Shown here: one piece after another, positions 36,644 to 46,491 of the stretch
How positions within the stretch are numbered: the stretch's first letter is position 1
Layout of the letters: each line of letters opens with the position of its first letter
DNA from: Rhynchopus euleeides
Lineage: Eukaryota > Euglenozoa > Diplonemea > Diplonemida > Diplonemidae
DNA: 64,000 bases
NCBI GenBank assembly: GCA_963210315.1
Contig: OY723276.1
Coordinates: forward strand, 186,001-250,000
Direction: 5' to 3'
Position numbers and translations under genes: made by a program
Notes under the pieces: generated by a model
Databases searched by the model: none
Told to the model about the DNA's origin: nothing
What the model saw: only the letters and a program-made list of their open reading frames with translations

Positions 36644-37265
36644 CAGTGTTCTCCCGATGGCGAGTTTGGGGGCGAAAGTCGCCATTTGTATTTTTTCCCC
36701 CGAAAACCCGATGGCGAGTTTCGCCATTTTTTTGGGGGTGGGTTTTTTCACAAATTTTAGACGGTTTTCCCACTCATCGACGTGTACAACTTCCCAACAA
36801 CAAGCGTCTCTGGTTCCTGCCCCACTACGAACCGCGATTGATCCAAAGAGTCCAAGAACGCGACGGAGAAGGCCAGATGTTCACTACCGTGGCCTCCGGC
36901 GGCTGGGGGGCTCCGCCCCCCAGACCCCCCTGTGCTGTGCGCCTTCCGAGTGTGCATGTACCATTTGGTATACCATGGCAAGTGGGAAACGGCACAACAC
37001 CAGGAGTGCGACATGGTCGTGAGTGAAGACGGAGTACGTGCAGACTACCATCCCTGCACAACGAAGTCTGTACGACTTCCTCGTTGTCCACTCACACCGC
37101 ACACTGCAGAGCGTATCGATCGAAACGAATGTTGTTGCGGATATACGCGTGCATTGCATGAGGCACTCGCGCGCGAAGCGCGCGAGAAATTTTTTTAGCA
37201 CCCCTTTTTCCGGATCAAAACTCGCCATCACATTTTTCCCGGAGTGGCGAATCGGGAGAACACTG
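36644..37265. mobile_element. hAT-type MITE, 622 bp
   Basis: The ends are CAGTGTTCTCCCGAT and ATCGGGAGAACACTG, flanked by GGAGGGGG at 36636-36643 and 37266-37273. Its TIR start CAGTGTTCTC and its length match the element at 21920-22540. It carries one GC-rich hairpin repeat (36875-36935) and a CTCGCGCGC-GAA-GCGCGCGAG hairpin (37165-37185). Confidence 0.9.
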
Positions 37266-37319
37266 GGAGGGGGGGGGGGGGGTGGTTTTTTGTTGTCGCA
37301 CGACGCGCTGGCAGAAATC

Positions 37320-37565
37320 TCCTGAACCGGTTTGAAAACAGTAACCGGTTCCTTGGGAACCGGTTTGGGAACCGGTTGAAATCACAACGGCAAACCGGTT
37401 ACTGACAAATCCGAACCGGTTGAGGACAGGTTCAGAACCGGCTGGGACCGGTTCTGAAACTGGCAAAAACCGGTTCGTGAACCGGTTTGCAGGAACCGGT
37501 TTCAGAACCGGTTCTCGAACCGGTTCCGGAACCGGTTCCAGAACCGGTTCTGAAACCGGTTCCCC
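37320..37565. repeat. AACCGGTT palindrome array 1
   Basis: More than a dozen (G)AACCGGTT(C) sites at irregular spacing of 10-25 bases. Related arrays are at 42745-42905 and 50555-50730. The left flank CGCACGACGCGCTGGC is shared in inverted form with 50730-50750. Confidence 0.85.
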
Positions 37566-37687
37566 CAGTCCTGACCGGATTTCTATAGGGGGACTGGTGC
37601 CCCTGACGACCCCATATTGCGTAGTTTGTGCGTAGTGAAAAGGGGGGGGGGGTCTCATTTTTTGATTTACTCAGCCATTCTCTGTCT

Positions 37688-37903
37688 CTATGCCGGGACC
37701 CCAAACTCAAGGAGTTCTTGCTGTTCCGGGGTCAGTGAGGGTGCAGGCGCTTCAGGTGCTGCAGGTGCTGCAGGTGCTGCAGGTTCTTCAGGTGCTGCAG
37801 CGCTGGCAGCCTTCGGTGCGGGTTTCGACGCAGTCTTTGCAGGTCTCTTTGGGGGTGCCCTTTGGCGCGGTGCCTGCTTCAGCTCGTCGGGTGGAAGCAT
37901 CAA
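37688..37903 (-). CDS. Lys/Ala/Pro-rich small ORF in the 1-kb element
   Basis: 71 residues beginning MMLPPDELKQAPRQRAP and continuing with Ala-Pro-Glu repeats; it ends LEFGVPA. The second copy (43233-43027) lacks a 9-base repeat unit but keeps the frame. It is basic at the front and low in complexity; function unknown. Confidence 0.35.
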   Translation of the reverse strand: MMLPPDELKQAPRQRAPPKRPAKTASKPAPKAASAAAPEEPAAPAAPAAPEAPAPSLTPEQQELLEFGVPA

Positions 37904-37983
37904 CGCATCATTAAGCGGTGCCTGCTTCAGCTCCTCCGGGTGGAAGCGTCAACGCATCATTAAGGAAGAAGGAAGCACAGTTG

Positions 37984-38301
37984 CTACGCTTTTTTGCAGC
38001 TGCAGGAAACGACACCATACCCAACAACAATCCCCAGACCGTCGAGGGAGAGTGGGCGCCTGGATCCCGTGACACAGATCTCTAGTGCCGTTGTGATCCC
38101 CTCGGATAACGTCTCCTGGACGTTGTCAGCGGAGGTTGCCTGTGTGGCGGTGACCTCCGTATACCCCGCGGGATCCAGTGCCAGTAGCGCCTTCTTCAGC
38201 TTTTCGTCGACCCCTCGGCCGACGCTCTCCTTGATGTCAAGGGCCACCTTCAGGGTGGCACCTCGCATCGCCCTGAAGGCTGTGATCGTATCATCATTCA
38301 C
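37984..38301 (-). CDS. 105-residue ORF in the 1-kb element
   Basis: The frame follows an in-frame TAG. Its first ATG is internal (RAMRGATLK), so 38301 is a GTG. The body reads like a helical protein (DIKESVGRGVDEKLKKALLA). The same frame is preserved without change at 43631-43314. No family recognised. Confidence 0.35.
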   Translation of the reverse strand: MNDDTITAFRAMRGATLKVALDIKESVGRGVDEKLKKALLALDPAGYTEVTATQATSADNVQETLSEGITTALEICVTGSRRPLSLDGLGIVVGYGVVSCSCKKA

Positions 38302-38605
38302 AATCTCGAGGGTGTTCTACGCGGCTCCTGGAACTCACTTCCTTCTCAGGTGTTTCTGGGCATGGGGCAACCTTGCCCAGGTGTTTCTGGAGTCCCGCCC
38401 CACATGTCGTGCGTTCTTTCGTACGGTGTATAGTGAGTTCTGGCAATAATTTTTTGCTCGGTCAGCGCAGTGCCTCCAGTCCTGTCTCAGTAGCCACACA
38501 GAAAGGGGGACCAAAAAAAAACTGGGGGGGGACCAAAAAGCGAGACCCCCCCCCCAGATTGCGTAGTTTGTGCGTAGTGAAAAAGGGGTAAATCAGGGGC
38601 ACCAG

Positions 38606-40732
38606 GGACCAGGCCTGGGCGGGGAACGAGCCCTTTTTCCAGGTTTTTTGGGTCGGGGAACCAGGTTTTTTCTAAGAATTTTTACAAGGGATTTTTTGCT
38701 CGCCCCCCCACAGTTTCCAGGGGCGTGCCCGTCAGGCGGGACCTTTTCTCTGATTTCTCTCCGCGTCATCATGTGACAGCTCTCGAGCGATGCCCAGAGA
38801 TGCTTGCGGCAGAGAGTGCCCCTCATGCGCGTTACAGCTGAAAATGAATGAGGATCACCTGGCGCTCGTTCTCATCGGGGGTTGTGCTCCGCAGGGACTC
38901 AATACACCTTGGCACTCTCGCAGGGCTGGACATGCCAGCAGCTGGAGGACAGTTACAAAGCTGCCACTCCCCGACGCCACCCACCTGCTGGCCCCTTCAG
39001 GTCTGAAAGCCCAAAAGCTCCTGGGGATTTTTGCAGTGGTGCGCACCATATTCAGCGCAGTAGGGTGATCTCTCCGATTTTCCAAAACTGCTGATTTACT
39101 GGTTTGGGGAACGGTCGCCGGCAGACCGTTGAAATGCCCGTGTTAGCAAGGCACACTCACGTTTCAGGTAGCGTGTCGCGTGTCACGCATGTCGCGAACG
39201 CGGCAAGTGTACCTCCCAGGTGGGGAAGCCCGACCTCCTGTCCGATGTCAGTCAGGCTTCGAAGAAGCGCTTCATGGATGCGCTGACCTCCTACGCTGCA
39301 CTGTACCCGGGGAAGTGAGATAGATGGACGGGCACACGCTACATCGGGGGTCTGGGGGGCGGTGCCCCCCAGCCGCCGGAGGCCACGGTAGCGAACATCT
39401 GTTCGTGTGGGCGTACAGATTCTGTGCGAGTTGGCTGCGTCCTCAGAGGCGACTGGAGTGGTTGGACCCCGACTTGATGGGATTCGAAGGACTTGAGTAC
39501 GAGACGTACGCCACAGGGGGGTCTGGGGGGCGTGAGCCCCCCAGCCGCCGGAGGCCACGGTAGTGAACGTCTGGCTCTCCAGTTGGCCAGCAAGGCGAAC
39601 GGTACGTGGGACAGACTTCCCTTCCATCCTTGTGCGCGCCCTGTCGACTGGGGAAAACTTAGAAAAAGTTTTTTCCTCTGCGAAACAACCTTAGAAAAAA
39701 ATTCCCCTAATAAAATTCTTAGAAAAAAACTTTTTTTCCCCTTACAAAAATTCTTAGAAAAAAAGTTCAGAATCCTGAAAGTGGGGAACAAGCCCCCCAG
39801 TTAGGAACAGCCCTGGCAGGGACCCTTTCGAATTTTTTTTTCGGGGGGGTAAATTCAGGGCATTTTATAGGGGCAAAATCTACGCTCATTTGGGCTTAAA
39901 TGTGAGGCGTTCCCCGATTTTTTGGCGGACCCCCTGGCAAGCGAGTCTTGTGGTGAATGGGTCACCTCCCGGTTCCTCTCTCAGGGATCAGTGATCGGGT
40001 CCAGCCTCGGGTGCCGGAGGTTAGTCCAAAAAATGGATTTCGGGACCGATCTGCCGCAGACCCGGGCGCGCAAGGACTTGGATACAATACAGGCACATGC
40101 CACAGGGGGGTCTGGGGGGCTCCGCCCCCCAGCCGCCGGAGGCCACGGTAGTGAACATCTGTTTCTTCCGGGCGTACAGATCCCGGGCTGTTCCTTCCGT
40201 GGGTACAGATTCTGCATGAGCTGGCTGCGTCCTCCAGGGGCTACACAGGGTGGGCTGCATCCCATTCCCTGATGGGACCCCAAAGGGTTTGGTCCAAGAC
40301 AGGTATACAGCACAGGGGGGTCTGGGGGGCGGAGCCCCCCAGCCGCCGGAGGCCACGGTAGTGAGCATCTGTTCCTTGTAGCCGTACGATTTTGTGAGCT
40401 GCCTGCATCCTCCCGGGGTGGTCTGTATTCCATCCCCAATTGACCCCGAAGGGTGTTGGAAAAAAGACAGGCAGACGGCACAGGGGGGTCTGGGGGGCGG
40501 AGCCCCCCAGCCGCCGGAGGCCACGGTAGTGAACGTCCGTCCCTTCGCGACCTGCGTTTTCTCGGGGTTTGACAAAGAAACTGGACAGAAAAACGGTCGG
40601 GTAAGTTGCTCGCAGTCTGACTGAACATGAGTCCACTCGTCTGCGAGGCTGCCAGCCGCCACCAGTTTTCCACCACCACCCCGGATTTTCCCGGATTTTC
40701 CCGGATTTTCCCGGAAATCTTTTTTTTTTCCT
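38606..40732. other. Repeat cluster with five GC-rich hairpin copies, no gene
   Basis: Hairpin repeat copies lie at about 39345-39400, 39515-39570, 40100-40160, 40310-40365 and 40480-40535, joined by related spacers (CGCGCAAGGACTTGGATAC, GGCTGCGTCCTC). A string at 39818-39855 (GGGACCCTTTCGAATTTTTT then CGGGGGGGTAAATT) is the unoccupied form of the element 1 insertion site. CCGGATTTTC repeats four times at 40680-40715. Confidence 0.6.
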
Positions 40733-40734
40733 TA

Positions 40735-41202
40735 CTGGGGGGGGGCAAATACAAGGGTATACTCTTCTATTCACCGTGCCAGCTTACGTAATTCAGGGTT
40801 CTCAAAAAATTGTTTTTTAGCTGAAAAGTTGTCTACCATGCAAATACAAGAGTATATACTCTTGTATTTGCATACTAGAAATGTGGCCTCCGGCTGGGCC
40901 CTCATGGGGCAGCGGCGCCGAATAGACAATCCGAGCGTCATCTTGGCCTTTCCCACCCCCGAGGCGACTCCCACCCGACCGTGACGACTCCAGACAGGAG
41001 GCCCACTGGCCTGGGGGAGGTCATTGGAAGCACAAAATATGATGAAAACCCCACAAAAGTTCTCCAAAAGTCTAGTATGCAAATACAAGAGTATACTCTT
41101 GTATTTGCTCGGTGAACTTTTTAAAATCGCAATTTCTGGAGTACTCTTGTATTAGCATATACCCTTGTATTTGCATATACTCTTGTATTTGCCCCCCCCC
41201 AG
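40735..41202. mobile_element. TA-flanked MITE with internal palindromes
   Basis: The ends are CTGGGGGGGGGCAAATACAA and its complement, with TA on each side (40733-40734 and 41203-41204). Two internal palindromes based on ATGCAAATACAAGAGTAT occur at 40839-40874 and 41080-41110. No coding capacity. Confidence 0.8.
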
Positions 41203-41204
41203 TA

Positions 41205-42567
41205 ACCCTTTCTGTCCGGGAAGCCACTACAGTGGCTTTGCACTTTGCTTACGTAAGTAAATAATTATGCACTTCGAATTTTTCAGGATTTTTTTGTATG
41301 GGAAAATGGGGGAGCTCAATCCTTTCAAATGCAGCAAGGGTTCATGGGAAAGGTGGAGATCCGTCCAACGTACTGCCGGAGGACAATTGCACCCTCAGGT
41401 GAGATTTTCGGGTTTGGGTAGTCCCTCATGACCCCTATTTACGAGTCAACCATATCAGGTGTTCTTGTGCCCCATTTCGCTCGACTCCCCCGATCGTGGA
41501 AAGCTCTGGAGTTATTCTCCGCAAAAACACATCGATATGCAGACCCACAGAACACATTTCGACCCATCACAGGCGCGAGAGCTGGGGGGGCTGGGTGGGT
41601 ATCAGAGGGTCTTGGGCAGGTATGGCCACTACAGTGGCTTTCACTTTGCCAATGCAGGCAAAGTTATTTGAATTTCGAATTTTTCGAGATTTCTTTTTAT
41701 GGTGGAAACGGGGTGGACGAATCTTTCAAATACAACAAGAGTTGGTCGGAAAAGCGAAACTCTGACCAACTTGGCTCTGTAACAAAATTGCACCACAAGG
41801 TGGAATTTTCGGTGGTTTTGCCCTTGAAACCTGAACCTGCGTGGGAGGTATCGAGCTTTCCCGAGCATCTTTTTGCCCGATTCCTTCGATAAGGGAAAGG
41901 TTTCCGACAGATGTCATCTGGGAAATCAGTTTTCAGACCTCTGCATCTCGAATATCCGCCCCAACGGGCTGTGCCGATGCACCACCCGATTTCGGCCTCC
42001 AGCCACCCATCAGTGAAATATGGTGGAATTCTCTGATGGAGATTTGATGCCGTCAGTCATCGGGCGGACATCCTCCATGGCCCCAGAGGGGCAGGGAAGG
42101 GTGTTCTACCTCGATCCAGGTGCCCAACGGGCTAACGGGGTCGCTGGGGTGGCTCACAGTCAGGTCCCTCAGAACATGTGTTTTTGCACCTGTTGATTTA
42201 TTTGCCTTGTGCAAACCACTGCCTTCCCAAGTAAATTGTCTTCCGCTCCACCTTTTTCAACATTTTTTTTATCGGGAACTGCGCTGGAGCAGAACCGTTC
42301 GAGAACGCCATAGAACCCGGATTTTTTGGGCGGTCACACACCGCCCTGATTTTTTTTCTGGATTTTTTACACCTCGATTTTTGGTTTCTCGGGCGAGGCC
42401 CACATGTGAAAAAAAAATTTCGGGAAAAAAACTGGAACAATGCAACGTTCTGCGCAAACGCAGTTCCCGATAAAAAAAAATGTTGAAAAAGGTGAAGTGG
42501 AAGACAATTTACTTGGGAAGGCGAATTTTCCCAAAAATCGAAAAAATACCCCCCGGACAGAAAGGGT
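41205..42567. mobile_element. TA-flanked non-autonomous DNA element
   Basis: The 16-base TIRs ACCCTTTCTGTCCGGG and complement are flanked by TA (41203-41204 and 42568-42569); the left TA is also the right TA of the preceding MITE. Internal features are a direct repeat CCACTACAGTGGCTTT (41225 and 41628) and an inverted repeat AAGTAAATTGTCTTCC (about 42228-42290 versus 42455-42520). Open frames are short and unconvincing. Confidence 0.75.
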
Positions 42568-42612
42568 TAAATGTGAGGATTGGCCTCACTTTAGACCCCC
42601 TATAAAATGCTC

Positions 42613-42750
42613 TGGGTAAATTGAACGTTTTTGGCCATTTGAAGCCACTGCGACCATTCCCGGGCCTCGGAAATCAGATTCTTGCCCCTCAAATGCGGTA
42701 CCGGTCCGGACGAAAATCCGGACCGGAACCGCAGGTACCGCGTGCAGAAA
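42613..42750 (+). repeat. Dispersed repeat, copy 1 (partner 48630-48766)
   Basis: From GTAAATTGAACGTTTTTGGC through CGGACGAAAATCCGGACCGG to GGTACCG, nearly identical to 48630-48766 in the same orientation. At 48630 it directly follows the right end of element 1. Confidence 0.85.
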
Positions 42751-42905
42751 CTGGCAGAAACCGGTTCGCGAACCGGTAGAACCGGTTTGCCCAGAACCGG
42801 TTCCCGAACCGGTTCGGGAACCGGTTCTAGAACCGGTTTGTGAACCGGTTCGTGAACCGGTTCTGGAACCGGTTCACAAACCGGTTCTAGAACCGGTTCA
42901 CGCAG
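42745..42905. repeat. AACCGGTT palindrome array 2
   Basis: Ten or so (G)AACCGGTT(C) sites, followed like array 1 by CAGTCCTGACTGGATTTCTA and the left end of the 1-kb element copy. Confidence 0.85.
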
Positions 42906-42930
42906 TCCTGACTGGATTTCTATAGGGGGA

Positions 42931-43929
42931 CTGGTGCCCCTGACGACCCCATATTGCGTAGTTTGTGCGTAGTGAAAAGGGGGGGGGGGGGTCTCATTTT
43001 TTGATTTACTCAGCCATTCTCTGTCTCTATGCCGGGACCCCAAACTCAAGGAGTTCTTGCTGTTCCGGGGTCAGTGAGGGTGCAGGCGCTTCAGGTGCTG
43101 CAGGTGCTGCAGGTTCTTCAGGTGCTGCAGCGCTGGCAGCCTTCGGTGCGGGTTTCGACGCAGTCTTTGCAGGTCTCTTTGAGGGTGCCCTTTGGCGCGG
43201 TGCCTGCTTCAGCTCGTCGGGTGGAAGCATCAACGCATCATTAAGCGGTGCCTGCTTCAGCTCCTCCGGGTGGAAGCGTCAACGCATCATTAAGGAAGAA
43301 GGAAGCACAGTTGCTACGCTTTTTTGCAGCTGCAGGAAACGACACCATACCCAACAACAATCCCCAGACCGTCGAGGGAGAGTGGGCGCCTGGATCCCGT
43401 GACACAGATCTCTAGTGCCGTTGTGATCCCCTCGGATAACGTCTCCTGGACGTTGTCAGCGGAGGTTGCCTGTGTGGCGGTGACCTCCGTATACCCCGCG
43501 GGATCCAGTGCCAGTAGCGCCTTCTTCAGCTTTTCGTCGACCCCTCGGCCGACGCTCTCCTTGATGTCAAGGGCCACCTTCAGGGTGGCACCTCGCATCG
43601 CCCTGAAGGCTGTGATCGTATCATCATTCACAATCTCGAGGGTGTTCTACGCGGCTCCTGGAACTCACTTCCTTCTCAGGTGTGGCATGGGGCAACCTTG
43701 CCCAGGTGTTTCTGGAGTCCCGCCCCACATGTCGTGCGTTCTTTCGTACGGTGTATAGTGAGTTCTGGCAATAATTTTTTGCTCGGTCAGCGCAGTGCCT
43801 CCAGTCCTGTCTCAGTAGCCACACAGAAAGGGGGACCAAAAAAAACTGGGGGGGGACCAAAAAGCGAGACCCCCCCCCCAGATTGCGTAGTTTGTGCGTA
43901 GTGAAAAAGGGGTAAATCAGGGGCACCAG
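42931..43929 (-). mobile_element. 1-kb element, copy 2
   Basis: Nearly identical to 37594-38605 with the same TIRs and direct repeats, and both small minus-strand frames retained (43631-43314 and 43233-43027). Differences are a 15-base loss in the GCTGCAGGT run and a small indel near 43683. Confidence 0.8.
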
Positions 43930-43942
43930 GGACCCTTTCGAA

Positions 43943-44165
43943 TTTTTTTAAGCACACTCGTGTGAGCGGAAAGCGCCCCACCACAGCTGCAACCAAACGT
44001 GCTCTATACACTAACCCCACCCTTCATCAGGCTCAGGGTGTGATCAGTTCAGGGTTTTGTGTGTAGAAGCGTCAACGCAACAAACAAAAGGAAATTTCTG
44101 TACTTCATTGGCTCAGGGTGTGATCAGTTCAGGGTTTTGTGTGTAGAAGCGTCAACGCATCAAAC
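43943..44165 (+). repeat. A1 left terminus with partial internal duplication
   Basis: A1 starts AAGCACACTCGTGTGAGCGG and ends in the core GTAGAAGCGTCAACGCAACA. From 44031 the string GCTCAGGGTGTGATCAG through the core is repeated from 44111, so the core appears twice. The junction before the second copy is TTTCTGTACTTCATTG (44095-44110). Confidence 0.85.
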
Positions 44166-44212
44166 TATCAAGCAGGCGAGAGAATCAAGAGGGGAGCAAG
44201 AGTGACAGAAGC

Positions 44213-44398
44213 GGACAGAGTACGCCGAGCTGCGTGTATAGGAGAGGAACAGAACGGGCTGAGGGAGTACGCCGAGCTGCGTGTATAGGAGAGGAACAGA
44301 AACTACGCCGAGCTGCGTGTATAGGAGAGAAACAGAAACTACGCCGAGCTGCGTGAATAGGAGAGGAACAGTAACTACGCCGAGCTGCGTAACAGAGA
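44213..44398 (+). repeat. 5' leader tandem array of element 1
   Basis: Five copies of TACGCCGAGCTGCGTGTATA followed by GGAGAGGAACAGAA, the last ones at a 36-base step, ending just before the ORF1 ATG at 44401. Confidence 0.85.
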
Positions 44399-44400
44399 AG

Positions 44401-45471
44401 ATGGCCACTCTGGATTGGGACACCCTGAAGGTTCCCGACCCCGCCCACCCCGACAACGAGCCAGCAGAGCGTCGCCCCGAGTGCATATTCGAAACGTGCA
44501 ATACTACACACACAGCCAGGACCGCATTCAGCTGCCACGACTGCGGTGGGACCACGGTCAGGACGTGCTTGAGAGAGCACATCCCGGCGCACGTCGTCCC
44601 CGAATGGCTCGAGGGCGCAGGGGACAGGGGCTGGGTGTGCCCCGAGTGCGCATGGGTCCGGCAGGCAGTCGACGAGGAGACCGCGGCGGACCTGGCAGCA
44701 GCGACGGGCGAGCTAGGCGAGGACGGGGAGTACAGCGAGGCGGACAGCCAGAGTGGCACGGGCCTCCAGCACAGGGACGCACACCACCCCGCCGACTCGA
44801 ACACCGATCTCCGCGTGGCGAACTCGCTGGAGTACCTGCTGAAATTGACAGGCCGGCTGGAGAAGGAACAGAAGGAGCTGAAGAAGACCGTGGAGACGCA
44901 GGCGAAGCAGATCGCCACCCTGCAGAAGGCGCTGCAGCGGACGGAGGCCGAGCTGCCCGCCGATTTCTCCGCCCACATCGTGTCGACCTGGGGATCGTCG
45001 ATCGCCACTGTCCCCGGACGCAGGTTGGTGAAAGCTGAGGTATCCCGGGTTTTCCGACAGGCGGAGCTCAGCGATGCCCCGAGCTCACCAGACTGGCAAC
45101 ACCAGCTCATCCAGGCCTTCGACGCTCTGTTTCAGACAATGGGACTGATCCGCGACGACGATGATCCGGATCGCTTTACCGAGGCCCTCCACAAGACAAT
45201 CGTCGTTATGAACTCGCACTTTCTCCTGAAGGGGCGCGCGGGCGCCCGCCTCTACCTGGCAAAGGCGAAGATTATGGACCCAGCGAAGTACGATGCGGTG
45301 ACACACGGGCGCCTACTCCGGGAGGGGCGGGCCACGCAGGACGACACACAGGAGAGGCGGGCCGCGTTTCAGGAGCGGTTCCTGCAGGAGCGTAACACGC
45401 AGGACCGCCCCGCGCCCTACTCGGGAAAGGGCCATCACAAAGGACGGGGGGGGAAAGGCAAGCGACAGTGA
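44401..45471 (+). CDS. Element 1 ORF1 (gag-like) with RING/PHD-type zinc module
   Basis: 356 residues from ATG 44401; the frame is open further upstream through the tandem array, but that is leader. Residues 20-85 hold paired Cys/His: CIFETCNTTH, CHDCGG, CLREHIP, WVCPECAW, a RING- or PHD-like pattern shared with element 2. A coiled coil follows at about 135-180 (LEKEQKELKKTVETQAKQIA). A conserved LPADFSAHIVSTWG block and a Lys/Gly-rich tail (KGHHKGRGGKGKRQ) complete it, suggesting nucleic-acid binding. It stops at TGA 45469 in the context CAG-TGA-CTC, and the same frame continues into YR. Confidence 0.8.
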   Translation: MATLDWDTLKVPDPAHPDNEPAERRPECIFETCNTTHTARTAFSCHDCGGTTVRTCLREHIPAHVVPEWLEGAGDRGWVCPECAWVRQAVDEETAADLAAATGELGEDGEYSEADSQSGTGLQHRDAHHPADSNTDLRVANSLEYLLKLTGRLEKEQKELKKTVETQAKQIATLQKALQRTEAELPADFSAHIVSTWGSSIATVPGRRLVKAEVSRVFRQAELSDAPSSPDWQHQLIQAFDALFQTMGLIRDDDDPDRFTEALHKTIVVMNSHFLLKGRAGARLYLAKAKIMDPAKYDAVTHGRLLREGRATQDDTQERRAAFQERFLQERNTQDRPAPYSGKGHHKGRGGKGKRQ

Positions 45472-46491
45472 CTCCCCGACACCAGCAGGGGACGCCCGCG
45501 GGCCACGACCCTCCCCCCCGCCGCGGTAGTGTATGTGAAGGCAGTACCATCTGCCCCCCCGTCAACAAGAGGACGCCCCCGCAAGACCGAGACGAGCGTG
45601 ACCCCGGAGGAAGCAACCACCATTCGCCAGGAACTGCAACACACCCTGGCCCAAGCCCTCGCACCCACATACTGGGGGGCCCTCCGCCGCACATACGACA
45701 GGTACTCGCAGTTCCGGGAAGGGTGGATGAAAGCGGAGAGGCGAACACTGCCACACGACGAAGGGGCGGTGCTGTGGGTCACGAAGCAACGGAAGGACGG
45801 GCTATCAGTGCAGTCCGCCCTCCAGTACCTCAACAACCTTGCAGCAGCACTCAGACGCTTCGCAGCGTTCCCCCTCGACGGAAAACAAATTGTGGCGGAC
45901 TACAGGCGGGCGCTGAAACGGGGAGGAGCACTACGACCACTGAAGCAAGCAGAACCAGCAACAGCCCACAACATCCGGGAGGCGCTAGCGAAGGAGCCAC
46001 GTCCCCTCGTGAAACTGCTGCTCGGCATCATGTGGGGGGGTGCGGCAAGGGCCTCGGACGCACTGCGCTTGTATGTGAAGGACGTCACAGCGGAAAAGCG
46101 CAGCGAGCCGATATACGTGCGCTGGACCCAGTCGAAGGCGGACCCCTTCCACATGGGTCACATCACAGGGATCTCCCTGCCGAAGGACCTACACCGTATC
46201 CTCCGACACCGCCTCCGCAGGGCGCGCAGAGCAGGAGAGACGAGACTGTTCCCGGCGGACGTCACCTACCGGACCGTGGTAAAAGCCGTCAAGCGGGCAC
46301 GGAGGGGGCTCACGGCACACTCTCTGCGGAGGGGGGCACTCACACAGCTTGCGCGAAAGAACGTTCCACTGGAGGAGGTGCGCCTCCTCTCGAGACACGC
46401 GACGGTCGACGGTGTGATGCGTTACGTATCAGCGGCGGAAAACGCACACGCGCGCGAGACAGCACAGGTGTCGGCGAAGATCGAGTGGTGA
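45472..46491 (+). CDS. Element 1 tyrosine recombinase
   Basis: Same frame as ORF1, continuing straight after its TGA; there is no ATG before the conserved N-terminal domain, so expression probably needs readthrough or reinitiation. The N-terminal SAM-like part includes LAPTYWGALRRTYDRYSQF. The catalytic domain shows Arg in GGAARASDALRL, a Lys-bearing beta turn near TQSKADPFH, H-x-x-R in AHSLRRGALTQLA, and LLSRHATVDGVMRYVS with the second His and the Tyr nucleophile. All expected residues are present. It stops at TGA 46489, overlapped in the -1 frame by GTGAAG. Confidence 0.85.
   Translation, partial: LPDTSRGRPRATTLPPAAVVYVKAVPSAPPSTRGRPRKTETSVTPEEATTIRQELQHTLAQALAPTYWGALRRTYDRYSQFREGWMKAERRTLPHDEGAVLWVTKQRKDGLSVQSALQYLNNLAAALRRFAAFPLDGKQIVADYRRALKRGGALRPLKQAEPATAHNIREALAKEPRPLVKLLLGIMWGGAARASDALRLYVKDVTAEKRSEPIYVRWTQSKADPFHMGHITGISLPKDLHRILRHRLRRARRAGETRLFPADVTYRTVVKAVKRARRGLTAHSLRRGALTQLARKNVPLEEVRLLSRHATVDGVMRYVSAAENAHARETAQVSAKIEW

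Larger units (their letters stand above)
37594..38605 (-). mobile_element. 1-kb element with short TIR and terminal direct repeats, copy 1
   Basis: CTGGTGCCCCTGA at the left and its complement at the right bound the element. Inside each end is a direct repeat ATTGCGTAGTTTGTGCGTAG. The minus strand has two small frames (38301-37984 and 37903-37688). YR-type cores occur at 37889 and 37945. Copy 2 at 42931-43929 is almost identical, differing by small indels. Confidence 0.75.

Noticed and set aside
45468..46487. Arg/Pro-rich frame overlapping the YR gene as a separate protein
   Set aside because: It is the -1 shadow of YR, joined by an open frame to RT, begins at GTG, and has low-complexity composition without conserved motifs.
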